Source of the DNA: Hanleya hanleyi
Taxonomy: Eukaryota > Mollusca > Polyplacophora > Lepidopleurida > Hanleyidae
Assembly (NCBI GenBank): GCA_036873755.1
Contig: JAVTVY010017265.1
Span: forward strand, 1-64,000
Direction of reading: 5' to 3'
DNA length: 64,000 nt
How positions within the stretch are numbered: the stretch's first letter is position 1; each line of letters opens with the position of its first letter. The notes under the pieces were generated by a model. That model was not told where the DNA came from and did not search any database. It saw only the letters and a list, made by a program, of their open reading frames with translations. The translations under genes were made by a program, and so were the position numbers. This document shows, piece by piece, positions 12,001 to 21,954 of the stretch.

Positions 12001-15000
12001 CATGTCCTACTTTCGGGAGACGCAAATATTACCCCGCCAAGAATCGACATAATTGTTATTTCATCTTTGTTTTGTTTCAAGATTGGATTCATTAAAAGTG
12101 GTAGGTTGGATTTGTCCAAGTTATCATAAAATTCACTGACTTTGTTCTGCTGAGGTATCCACTAAAATAAATGATGAAAAAATGACGAAGAAAGCAGTCA
12201 ACAATTTCTGAATTACCTGAGTTACTAAATGTAAATGTATAAACGTACATGTACAATGCATCATGAAGTAGGAGTAGATCGAATAGCCATATACGTATAC
12301 ATTTATAGCGATCAACAACGACAAACGTTGGAAAATGTAAAAATGAATATCTCTAAATTAAAGGAATTACTCCCTCATATATCAATGAATGGATTAGTCT
12401 CTGATAATATTAGGGTGCGCTCCCTTGTAATGATTACGAGTAGATATGAATGGATTAGTCTCTGATAATATTAGGGTGCGCTCCCTTGTAATGATTACGA
12501 GTAGATATGAATGGATTAGTCTCTGATAATATTAGGGTGCGCTCCCTTGTAATGATTACGAGTAGATATGAATGGATTAGTCTCTGATAATATTAGGGTA
12601 CGCTCCCTTGTAATGATTACGAGTCGATATGAATGGATTAGTCTCTGATAATATTAGGGTGCGCTCCCTTGTAATGATTACGAGTCGATATGAATGGATT
12701 AGTCTCTGATAATATTAGGGTACGCTCCCTTGTAATGATTACGAGTCGATATGAATGGATTAGTCTCTGATAATATTAGGGTGCGCTCCCTTGTAATGAT
12801 TACGAGTCAATATGAATGGATTAGTCTCTGATAATATTAGCGTACGCTCCCTTGTAATGATTACGAGTCAATATGAATGAATTAGTCTCTGATAATATTA
12901 GGGTGCGCTCCCTTGTAATGATTACGAGTCAATATGAATGGATTAGTCTCTGATAATATTAGGGTGCGCTCCCTTGTAATGATTACGAGTCAGTATACAT
13001 GGATTAGTCTCTGATAATATTAGGGTGCGCTCTCTTGTAATGATTACGAGTCAATATGAATGGATTAGTCTCTGATAATATTAGGGTGCGCTCTCTTGTA
13101 ATGATTACGAGTCAATATGAATGGATTAGTCTCTGATAATATTAGGGTGCGCTCTCTTGTAATGATTACGAGTCAATATGAATGGGTTAGTCTCTGATAA
13201 TATTAGAGTGCGCTCCCTTGTAATGATTACGAGTCAATATGAATGGATTAGTCTCTGATAATATTAGGGTGCGCTCTCTTGTAATGATTACGGGTCGATA
13301 TGAATGGATTAGTCTCTGATAATATTAGGGTGCGCTCTCTTGTAATGATTACGAGTCAATATGAATGGATTAGTCTCTGATAATATTAGGGTGCGCTCTC
13401 TTGTAATGATTACGAGTCAATATGAATGGATTAGTCTCTGATAATATTAGGGTGCGCTCTCTTGTAATGATTACGAGTCAATATGAATGGATTAGTCTCT
13501 GATAATATTAGGGTGCGCTCCCTTGTAATGATTACGAGTCAATATGAATGGATTAGTCTCTGATAATATTAGGGTGCGCTCCCTTGTAATGATTACGAGT
13601 CAATATGAATGGATTAGTCTCTGATAATATTAGGGTGCGCTCCCTTGTAATGATTACGAGTCAATATGAATTGATTAGTCTCTGATAATATTAGGGTGCG
13701 CTCCCTTGTAATGATTACGAGTCAATATGAATGGATTAGTCTCTGATAATATTAGGGTGCGCTCCCTTGTAATGATTACGGGTCAATATGAATGGATTAG
13801 TCTCTGATAATATTAGGGTGCGCTCCCTTGTAATGATTACGAGTCAATATGAATGGTAATTTTATGCATCACAAATGTATATATACTAATATTTACATCA
13901 TTAAAAACAATATTCCCTTATTAAGAGAATAATATTTTATGGGATAATTCAATTTATTAATATCTTCGTGAATGATTTCTCAAATCTAGGAGATTGTTTC
14001 AATGTAGCAATATGCTCTAGTAGGTAGTCACTAGTTTCATGTTGTCTCGGCGCATCATTGGACTACTAACCACTCTTTCCACGAAGGAGTTGCCTTCCGG
14101 TATTTTTACTAGACCGGTATGGATATTGGTGTCAACACTTAAACTTATCTGGCCTGGAAAAGTTGTGGAAGGTGGGGGGGGGGGGGTTGTGATGGGGATT
14201 TAATGGCTTAAAATGAATCAAAATGGCGGCAATGAGGAGTCATTTGGATGCTGGATTTCCTATGTTTTTCGTTTATGGTTTCGCAGTTTCTTTCCTGGAA
14301 GCGCAAGAAACCTAGTCCATCTGGAATAAGAAGACACCTAACATGCCTAATGAAGGCAAAGTTAAATCTTATCAAATGTTTTCTTAGTCGACGGTACAAT
14401 GAGAGAACAAGAAATGAGCAAGTAGCCCCACTGATTTTTGAGCATTATTTGTAATTAGATTAAACGCTGCACCAAGCTGCCTGGACTCAACATTGGCAGC
14501 CACGTTACCTCACCAACAAGATATTTTAAGGTCAGATCCGTTTATCTCAGTTAATGCTAGACGGTGAAAGTATCACCGATACGTCAATCGACAACCTGTT
14601 CCAAACACCATCTTCTAGCAAACTATAAAAATCTTCGTTTAAATATAAAGACGTTGTACGTCCGACTGGCAGTCATTGTGCAGACACGAATCAAGTCCGC
14701 TGTACATGCTTAATCTCTCGGAGACGCCTTTCGATTCGTGCGTTTTGACATTCAGTCATCTCCTACGGCAAGAAAGGGAGAAATAACAAAATCTTATCTG
14801 ATGTGTTAGCCTCAGAATTTTCCCATCACGATGGCGGTAGCACCGAACCACGTGAAGACTTTGCTCGTTGTACCACCCGGATGTGAACTTTGAGTGGCAT
14901 TGAGCTGTTCCATTTAGTGAGATTCAAAGGGATGCAAAGAGCTTCAAAACTTCGAAGAAAATATTTTGAATTGACCCAGTACTTGTTTATGGAGTTAAAA

Positions 15001-18000
15001 ATTGCTCAAGTATTTTGTTTATATAGTTCAGAATTCATCCAGTATCTTGTTTATAGAGTTCAGCATTGACCCAGTATCTTGTTTATAGAGTTCAGCATTG
15101 ACCCGGTATTTTGTTTGTAGAGTTCAAAATTGCTCGAATATTTTGTTTATATAGTTCAGAATTCATCCAGTATCTTGTTTACAGAGTTCAGAATGGACCC
15201 AGTATCTTGTTTACAAAGTTCAGAATGGACCCAGTATCTTGTTTACAGAGTTCAGAATGGACCCAGTATCTTGTTTATAGAGTTCAGAATTGAACCAGTA
15301 TCTTGTTTACAGAGTTCAGAATGGACCCAGTATCTTGTTTACAGAGTTCAGAATGGACCCAGTATCTTGTTTACAGAGTTCAGAATTGACCCAGTATCTT
15401 GTTTACAGAGTTCAGAATGGACCCAGTATCTTGTTTATAGACTAACACATGTTATCGGACCATAAGATTCATGAACAATAGAATTGATTTCAAATACGTA
15501 TTTTTTAGTTAGAGTGCATAACTCTTCAGCTTGGGGAGATTAATTTAGTCCATACAGAGATTTTGTTTTGGTCAGCATTCCAGTCAGAGATATCAAATTT
15601 TATGATCCTGTATTACTGGTTTATGATCCTGTATTACTGGTTTCAATTATGTTGGAAATATGTACTGGATTTGGACCAGTGAGCATTTCTCTTCGTTTAT
15701 AATCTTAATTTAGCTCACTAGTTTTATAATTATGAACGACGAAAAAGTTTTTATCATCACTTAGGTCACATGAGACAGCTATTTGTCACTTCCTATACGA
15801 AGAGTTCCACTTTCAACATTTCAAAACCTGAATGTCCTGAATCGCTTTTCTTTTACACTTTTGCAAAACACAAACATTGTCCGAAAATTTGTTCTGTGCA
15901 AATGAAGTCCTCGACAGAACAGTACAATGTTGGTTCCCATTCACACTCCGAATGTGAGGTATGGCTGGTTGCTGATTTTGAGAGACAAGCGTCTCATGAT
16001 GTAAAGCAAACCACAAACACTGTAGCAAATGCGTGAGTTATAGACTATATATTTGCTAAACCGATATCGCCACTTCGACGGCTCTTCAGTAGCCTATATA
16101 TATATAACTCTGAACTATCGTGGACTATGATGTATTTCAAGTTTGTATATTCGGTTTGGCCATGTAGATCAGGAAACTTGGGAATATACACAGGGAAGCA
16201 GTAGTCTATTTATGAAGGATCGGACCACGCGTGTCTACAATGTTAACCCAACTCACGGACGATACGTCCGTGCCTGGCAATACGATAACTATGATGCAAG
16301 TATTTGTCCAGTAACATCGGCTTATTGCCTGATCCCAGAGTAATTACCAACAATAGGGTCTCATCCCGAGATTAACACCTACTGGATACCCACCAACGAT
16401 TGCACGCCTTCGTTTGGTAATTAGGCAATTAACAAATCACAATTACATTTGGTTCGGTTATCTGTTTGTGCTTAAACAGCTAAATGTGCTGCTTGTGGTT
16501 AGTGACTTTTATGCCATGAAACAGAACACCTATGACGACAAATATTATGAAACAGCACCAAATGGAGATGAACATGATGAAGATCATCATCGTCGGTCCA
16601 CAAGAACGTCCAGAATACCCGACCCTGTACCACGCCAGACACGCTACCCCACCGAACTGAGCAACCAGAATACCAAATCATAAACCACACAGACACGCTA
16701 CCCCATATATGACACCGAAATGACGCCTCAACACAGAATATCATCCTTTGACTTTCACACAATATAGGACGTAGACCTGCCGTCCTGTGCCCCAATACAC
16801 ACTCCAAGCAATTGTTACAGGCACAGATTTCTGGAAGAACCCACCCTGTTCCCAAGGGCGTCGTTAGGGAAGTCGATTCGAAAAATCCTGAAGACGCCCA
16901 TGGTTCTCCCAGTTTTTTCTGGACGGCTTTGTGCGTACAAAGGGGTACCAAGACAAAGGAATCATCCACGCGATTAGACCTACAGTGAACTCATGTTTAC
17001 TAGCATAGCTTAACCAAAAAAACCCGAAAGAGACTTACGAACTTGTACATAGCGACTCTTATTTACTTCTATTTATATCTCCTGCTAATCTATCATTGTT
17101 ATTTATTCATTTATTTATTTATTTATTTATTCATTTATTCATTTATTTATTTATATATTTAGCGCTGGAAAAGATATTAAAAGAAAACAAAGAAATGTAC
17201 CGCGAAATCCAAATAAAACATTGAGTTGATGGGCCGCGAAATCCGAATGGGAAGCGGCCCTTACAATTCAATCAATCAATCAGTGACTTTTATGTTCCAA
17301 TTGCAGGTCAGTATAACGACACACAAATACACGTATGTTGTCGAGTTTGAGGGGGACCCGTGGATCAGTTGGACGGCCCCCGAATCCATACTCACAAAAG
17401 GGGTCGTGTAAGCATGTAAAACAAGATTTCTTCGTATGAACAGTCACAATGAAATCTAGTCTCTGATATATAATGCTCTGGAACACTGGTCGGTGAAACG
17501 TATCAAATAGTTGGAATAAATTGATGTCGTGTCATTATCAATTTAAGGATAGCTGTCCCCTTAGAGGATCAAAATTGGTCATTTTTTTTATTTCTTCATT
17601 CAGATATTCACTATCTCATCTAACATTTGGTGAAAAAATGAAATCAAAATTCCAAAATTAGTTTTTGAGGCACTGGCAAAATTAAACAGATTGCCTAACA
17701 AGTGATCCGATATCCAGCTGGGAAGAGATTAACCTTTCACGCGACTGTCTATTGTAAGTCGTTAATAGCTGCCTGAGTGTGTATTGTATTATTAATTGAC
17801 TCGCAGGAACTTCGCTCAGACACCCCCCGTAAAGTGATCAGCAGAGGTGTGAACCTTTCTCAGCTAACAAGTTTTAGCAAGTTTTTTAAGTTTAAATTGG
17901 ATTTGAAACCGCCTTGACGAATAAACTTAGTGCGATAGTTATCCAGAATAAACAGGAATTCGAGTAGGTCCTATAAGACAGATTAAAAATGTATTTGATA

Positions 18001-21000
18001 ATAGAATACAAGCAAAAAATTCATCAGATGTTTTGCTGGACACATTTTGCCCGATTTCTAGCCTTTCATTTTTGTACAAAATCCGAGATTTAAACGTTTA
18101 TTTCTCGAAAAGTATCCATGCTATGCTTTTGAAATTTGGCATGCTTGTTACTTATAGGATGGTCTAGTAAACAATGTCTCACTTTTTGTAAGTTCGATTT
18201 AGTTTTTTAATTATTCAACTTTTAAGACAAACGACCGTAAAATAGTACGTTTTTTTCAATTTATTTTAGTAAAATAGCTGTAAAAACAAAACCAGGTAAA
18301 AATAAAAAAAATGAGATAAAGTTTACTAGTTCGAATTGTCTCCTATCAAGGTGTACCACCAAAGTTGAAACAAGACCAACAGTTTTCATGAAATTTCAAT
18401 TGAAAAATGTTTTCATTTGAATTTTTTTAAATTGGAATATTTTCTACGCAGCGTCGGTTATACAAATCATATAGTTGGAATCCCTACGATGTACGCTTTC
18501 ATAAAATATATGGTTTATTATGGTTATCTTGTATATTTATTGATACAGAAGACAAATTGTCACGGGGGTGCAAAAACTGACGCTAAGGCGACAGCTATCC
18601 TTAATGATGTTCATATACATATTATTGCTATTATTTGCGTGGTTATTCTATGCCTGCCTTGATTTGACTGTTAATCGTACACTGATCGCAAAAACGATCG
18701 TAGCGTACAAGATGTCTGGCGCTACGTTTCAGAACTTGTGCCTAATTCCGCTTAACCTCAGGCTAGGGGCCTTTTGAATATCATGTGTTGAACACCACAA
18801 AACAAGCGTTAAAATCCTAGAGGACAGCATAGGTTTATTTTAATGGAGGTGGATAGAAAAGAAGCCATTTCTTTCACAGATAACACTTGTGAAAGGAATT
18901 TGGACTAGGATTATGCGTTCCTCAAATTTAAGGCAATTATACCGCAAGGAAGGAAATGTGGTAAACTTACTAGGCGAAATCAGTAACTTTTTTGCTTGAC
19001 GAATAAGGTTGATTAGGTTGACATCCTACTATCTTGAAGTGAAGCCTGGTGACTCCATTTTATAGCATTTTCCGATTTAGTTTCCCCAGAAGACTATTGA
19101 GGCATTTTCTAGAAAATGATATTTAAAATTCTTAATAAATATGAGCAAAAATTTTCATACAAATCCGATGAAACCATATATCAGAGTAAGGTTAAGTATT
19201 AAAGTAGGCCATAAAAAAAGCCTACGTTATGCGAGAGTGCCCCATAACTTTAACATCGACTTTGAATGCTGGGGTCTGCGTTACCTCTTATCGAAATATG
19301 ATGACATTGTATTTTCTGAATTGTCTGGAATCTCCTTATAGACACACTGGTATAAGCCCTGGGGCTAGAGGCCCCAATCTCAGATCTCGAATCACAATCA
19401 CAGTGAATGTGTGCCTGAGATACAATATACTACTGGTACTATAAACTGTGAAAGATCCATCATTTGCGGCTAATTTCAGTAATACATGCGAAAAAATATG
19501 AGCAAAGAATTTGAATGTTAGCCAACTAAATTTTGTCTTAGATAGCATGATGAGCGCATATTTTTTGACTGAACCCTAAAAATCCCATTGAAAATTGTTA
19601 TATTTTCATATTTATACGGAAATGATTTATATCAAAATTACCTTGATCAAAATATATGATTTATTAGAAATGCTTTTTTTTCAAGTAGTATTTCAATAAA
19701 AGAATGTCATTTAGGGGGATTTACCGTCAACGTTTTTGTGTGTGAAAAGTAAGTAAACCATTAAGAAGTTCTAACCGATAATATCATGGCAACACGTGGT
19801 AATATATACATCACTTTTCCTGCACCGTCCAACAGCTGCAAACTGAGTCAAGGTTAGATCATTGTTCTTAAGAGATTAGAAGATCATCAAAGTAAACATT
19901 CTCCTGGTTGAAAATTCCAATCTTAGCTCTTGTCTCTAACTGATTGCTAACGGTTTACCTGGACATATCCTTAACGATACAAAGGCTGAACTGAACCAAC
20001 TCCAGGTATGTGAGATATTCCAAAAGCCCGCTGTATTTAAAACAACCTCAATAAATTCATCCTATCTGTTTCATGGTTGATGAATGGATGGATGGTTTTA
20101 CTTTAAAGATAACAAATTGTAAACAATCTTGTAACAGATTGGCCAGATCCGAAATTCATTATTCAGTCGTTGACAGCGGTGTTCTGCGTTAACTGATTTC
20201 GTATGATATAATTAGCTCCAATATTCATGTACCCATAAAATGAACAGTTTATTGAACACGAGTAACAAAATTACCTTATCTCAGATAAGCGTGATATGTC
20301 ATAAAGCCCAGCTCAACACGATTTTTATATTAAACTATGGTAAACGACAGAACGAAAGAACGATTCGCCAAAACAAGAGAAGGCAGTAGTTTTCTAATTA
20401 ACGGGACTTTTGTTGATGAAAAACGAGAAGGTTCTGCTTTATTCTTCTTACACAACATAGAGTTGCATACTCCTTAAGTGAAGAGTGAGTGAATAGGATT
20501 TAACGTCGCTTTCAACATTATTTGAGTCATATCACGACTCCGCTTAATCGAATCGATTGCGAAATGACAATTCCATCACCTTACAACAAACAAGATTTTT
20601 ATTGCATACACCTATGACAGGTAGAGTAAAACATCACAAATTACATATGTGATCTATCTCATATACGCGTATTCAGTATGATGTTACATGGGCGGAGTAG
20701 CATACACATGTCGAATGCGTTTAGCTACACGTGCTCACCTTGTTCTATATGTCACATGGGAGTTGTTCGAGCGAGAACCCATACTGCGTAATCGTGTGTG
20801 ACAAATGTCATTAAGCCATGTTTCGAATTTTCTGAGAATTACTGAACAAAAGATGTTTATCAATTGAAATTTCGAATATATAAAAAATCATAGTTACTCT
20901 ATCATACGCACATCAAAGTATGAAATTCCAAACGTGTGCGAAAAATATACTTCCAATGTTCGTGATACATTTCCAGAGGTCCGAGTACCATCTTTTTTTT

Positions 21001-21276
21001 TTACGAATCGGAATGTTTGTTCAATATAAATATGTTCTTGTTGTGAACAACAATATGATGGGTACGAAAATATGTACTATCTACCATTCTAGTACAAGGA
21101 TAATAATGTATAAATCGAACTAAGAGTTTTAAGCCATATTATGTTACTTCGATTCTTGGTTTCCTGAGGCTTGATTTGAAACTAGTAACCGCAACAATTT
21201 CAATACATCTCAGGATACCGATAGGACCCGAAGAATAAAAAGAAGAAAAAAAAGAACTTACCTTAAAAGGTCTCAT
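2608..21276 (-). CDS. CHS: Chitin synthase gene, seven exons, 3' end outside window
   Basis: Membrane-bound family-2 glycosyltransferase that polymerises UDP-GlcNAc into chitin and extrudes it across the plasma membrane. The exons join in frame with phases 0,2,0,0,1,1 to give about 1,068 residues. The order is: N-terminal membrane segments (about residues 6-360), an entry motif CTTMYRE (432-438), RWSQVMYM (about 538-545), TDAD (801-804), GGACGR (about 826-831), GPIVWFQMFEYA (about 840-851), CCPGCFSLYR (869-878), the catalytic acid motif GEDRW (905-909), the product-binding motif QRRRW (943-947), then at least three further membrane helices. These are the hallmark chitin synthase motifs. The C-terminal membrane block that normally follows is not found before coordinate 1, so the gene runs off the window. 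Oddities are an insert of about 190 residues, acidic and rich in Ser/Asn, at about 600-788, and a first coding exon of only five codons. Family assignment is very safe; the exact first exon is an inference. Confidence 0.93.
4156..4311 (-). CDS. CHS: Chitin synthase exon 6 (CCPGCFSLYR)
   Basis: The acceptor TTTTTCTCCAG precedes 4311 and the donor GTATGT starts at 4155; both ends are phase 1. Joining to exon 5 gives FEYAKDFWMIKSAQNVIG, which aligns with the family's EYAIGHWFQK region, followed by CCPGCFSLYR and a run ending FIKDT that leads into GEDRW of exon 7. Confidence 0.93.
5141..7289 (-). CDS. CHS: Chitin synthase exon 5, main membrane and catalytic exon
   Basis: The exon is 2,149 nt, with acceptor CATTTCAG before 7289 and donor GTAGGA from 5140, ending in phase 1. 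It begins QKVIFPG, runs through a basic cytosolic loop, then about five membrane helices (for example LGVVFLFVIACIL and ALILAGVGWMIPFLLFGV), then the start of the glycosyltransferase domain: CTTMYRE, a PYGLQLQWVLPG segment, RWSQVMYM, the TDAD metal/UDP site, GGACGR and GPIVWFQMFEYA. Between RWSQVMYM and TDAD sits a long low-complexity insert (about bases 5330-5960) rich in Ser, Asn, Asp and Glu, absent from ordinary chitin synthases. TDAD stands where many animal enzymes have LDGD. No in-frame stop occurs, so the exon is intact. Confidence 0.95.
8229..8378 (-). CDS. CHS: Chitin synthase exon 4
   Basis: An exon of exactly 50 codons, phase 0 at both ends. The acceptor is CATATAG before 8378 and the donor GTATTA starts at 8228. 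It encodes GILSGLLEASSLTVFAFEV and continues through a second helix to a basic end (WNQKRK), consistent with a cytosolic loop that is continued by exon 5. Confidence 0.85.
8765..8900 (+). repeat. Dispersed repeat family A copy, partial, in intron
   Basis: Landmarks cattcaatattcagccgtc, gtttccgtgtcat, caccaattccaaatatgtat and gaatttccaagtcgttttc identify a shortened copy inside intron 4-3 of the chitin synthase. Confidence 0.6.
9075..9290 (-). other. Cys-rich open segment, possible exon of unknown function
   Basis: Inside a chitin synthase intron, same strand. The acceptor-like TTTGTTTCTCCAG is followed by an open frame starting PDIRVCVRLCPGV, with six or more Cys in about 60 residues. No canonical donor was identified and I recognise no family. 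It may be an alternative exon, a relic or chance. Confidence 0.18.
10002..10128 (-). CDS. CHS: Chitin synthase exon 3
   Basis: Acceptor CCATATTCAG lies before 10128 and donor GTAAGT begins at 10001. Its 127 nt supply the last base of the split Trp codon and 42 codons. The peptide contains LLLLPELFGFLVLLW, a membrane helix, then a polar turn GQIRQWP. Ends in phase 0. Confidence 0.85.
10165..10440 (+). mobile_element. tRNA-derived SINE
   Basis: The head is tRNA-like, with pol III A box TGGTCTAATGG (10176-10186) and B box GGTTCGATCCC (10219-10229). The body contains ttgcttcctcgctt, gctcagcattaagaggatag, cagtataatgtgactg and ggcatgatatttc. The 5' acceptor-stem bases do not pair with ccgggtc, so it is not a functional tRNA. 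The body matches from memory a SINE type common in molluscs and other marine invertebrates. The 3' end (cgacgttaaaccc type) is missing here but appears in reverse at about 20484. Confidence 0.85.
11280..11440 (-). repeat. Distal segment of dispersed repeat A, reversed
   Basis: Contains aattccgctcaagtcgatac followed by cggccgtgtggtta. Its complement matches the 53880-53960 and 30890-30930 segments (cggcttaagcggaattagata class), indicating that family A extends beyond its common core. Confidence 0.5.
11798..11913 (-). CDS. CHS: Chitin synthase exon 2
   Basis: Acceptor TTCTTATTCCAG lies directly before 11913 and donor GTGAGT begins at 11797. The 116-nt exon starts in phase 0 and ends with TG, completed to TGG (Trp) by the first base of exon 3. 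It encodes a hydrophobic membrane segment starting VFLGILFC and ends with the residues YAEQ, within the N-terminal membrane domain. Confidence 0.8.
12384..13857. repeat. 61-bp minisatellite, about 24 copies
   Basis: Highly uniform tandem array in chitin synthase intron 1. The unit contains atgaatggattagtctctga, taatattagggtgcgctc and ccttgtaatgattacgagtc. Variants are ordered: the first copies end gtagat, then gtcgat, then gtcaat; cgctccc and cgctctc versions are clustered. The 61-base period is not a multiple of three and frequent stops exclude coding. Confidence 0.98.
14970..15445. repeat. 32-bp minisatellite, about 14 copies
   Basis: The unit is about ttcagaatggacccagtatc plus ttgtttacagag, more degenerate at the 5' side. 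The apparent 111-residue ORF is the array read through all three frames (three 32-base units equal 96 bases). Confidence 0.95.
16143..16343 (+). other. Protein-like ORF, possible terminal exon or relic
   Basis: A plus-strand open segment inside intron 1 of the minus-strand chitin synthase. It reads HVDQETWEYTQG, then VNPTHGRYVRAWQYDNYD, and ends in a stop after SAYCLIPE. The composition (many W, Y, D, R) looks like real protein rather than random AT-rich DNA. A TGA stands just upstream, no clear acceptor was found, and the family is not recognised. Confidence 0.25.
16514..17281 (+). mobile_element. 5'-truncated LINE insertion with 13-bp TSD
   Basis: Flanked by perfect direct repeats AGTGACTTTTATG at 16501-16513 and 17282-17294. 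The 3' end is (CAAT)n. The upstream 170 bases are open (HRRSTRTSRIPDPVPRQ... then stop at about 16681), like a retroelement ORF C-terminus, followed by a 3' untranslated part with an ATTT microsatellite at 17095-17160. The arrangement is typical of target-primed reverse transcription. The clade is not determined. Confidence 0.75.
17307..17411 (+). other. Protein-like open segment after acceptor-like site
   Basis: ttccaattgcag is followed by an open frame VSITTHKYTYVVEFEGDPW and ISWTAPESILTKGVV, then a stop. The LINE at 16514 is inserted just upstream of it. Together with 16143-16343 it could be a relic of a plus-strand gene. Not recognised. Confidence 0.2.
17412..20483. other. Intron 1 interior, no recognised feature
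   Basis: About 3 kb of AT-rich sequence on both strands with only short ORFs. No splice-flanked exon with chitin synthase character or RNA gene was seen. Confidence 0.5.
20484..20640 (-). mobile_element. 3' end of tRNA-SINE, reverse orientation
   Basis: gagtgagtgaataggattta followed by acgtcgctttcaacattatt and gtcatatcacgac is the complement of the common 3' tail of the SINE at 10165-10440 (ends in ...cgttaaaccc and a CACTCA run). The tRNA head is absent. Confidence 0.6.
21262..21276 (-). CDS. CHS: Chitin synthase coding exon 1 (MRPFK)
   Basis: Proposed five-codon first coding exon. The ATG at 21276-21274 is preceded by an A at -3 and is the first in-frame ATG after a TAG about 50 bases upstream. 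The exon ends AAG at 21262 with a good donor GTAAGT. Its phase 0 joins exactly to exon 2 (GTT TTC...), giving MRPFK followed by a hydrophobic helix, a normal N-terminus for a multi-pass protein. A TATA box lies about 160 bases upstream. An additional or different first exon inside the 9-kb intron cannot be excluded without transcript data. Confidence 0.55.
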
Positions 21277-21437
21277 CCTTGAAGATGTTATATCTAAAGA
21301 CACCAGTAAATATTCCAACTAGGGGGGTATCAAGATAGCAACATCCCGTTTGTGTATCACGACAGTTCCACCATGTGTATCGACTTCAATAACCTAGTGT
21401 TCCTAAAAAGACTTGTGCGATGAAGCGTCCCAAACAT

Positions 21438-21446
21438 CTATTTATA
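21438..21446 (-). promoter_or_regulatory. TATA box, probable chitin synthase promoter
   Basis: TATAAATAG reads on the minus strand in the context GCGTATAAATAGATG, about 160 bases upstream of the proposed start codon. Usual spacing puts transcription start near 21405-21415 and a 5' leader of about 130 nt. Inferred from the consensus only. Confidence 0.55.
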
Positions 21447-21556
21447 CGCCTGAACGTTCTTGTAAAGTGATGTGGATTAGCACAAGTCAGGCATACCGCC
21501 AAGGAGGCGTTCACGCATGTGGCTGTGTTTGATCTTCCCGGTTGCTTGTTTATTTC

Positions 21557-21564
21557 TGACGTCA
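21557..21564. promoter_or_regulatory. CRE palindrome TGACGTCA
   Basis: A perfect 8-base cAMP-response-element palindrome, the binding consensus of CREB/ATF bZIP factors, lies about 110 bases upstream of the TATA box. A related TGACGTG half-site lies near 21584. TGACGTCA-like sites recur in the local repeats, so function is a guess. Confidence 0.35.
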
Positions 21565-21954
21565 CGAGCCAACCTACTCTTGACGTGCGCCAATCGCTAG
21601 AAAGCAGACGACAGAAGTGCAGGTGACGAGATTGTGACATAAACAAGCCTGTGTTCACGAGACTAGAATCTTTGATATATATCTCAAGCCCTTTTTTCTC
21701 TCGATGGTGGCCAGGACACAGAATATATTTAGGTTTGCTTACTTCTAAGGAGCTTGATGCTGGTTGTGCTTGGTGAAATACGATTATTCCATTATGGACG
21801 CGGAAATTCTGTATGGACGAAGGTTGGTTACTGACTGTCCGGCCTGACGCTAGTATTTAGCGTTCAGCTTCTTATCTTTAGCGTTTATTTTTTTGTGAAT
21901 TACAAGCCGTTCTTTGGGTTCTGTTGACCAACAGCAGTCCAAAAAAGGCCCTTG

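Noticed and set aside
12384..13857. CRISPR-like array or viral-type origin because of repeated TAATATTAG
   Set aside because: Units are directly contiguous with no unique spacers and no cas genes, in a eukaryotic intron; the nonamer match is coincidental.
15130..15465. 111-residue repetitive ORF
   Set aside because: Product of a 32-base array read through.
16499..16969. 156-residue minus-strand ORF
   Set aside because: Antisense of the LINE 3' fragment that has its own TSD and tail; no recognisable domain.
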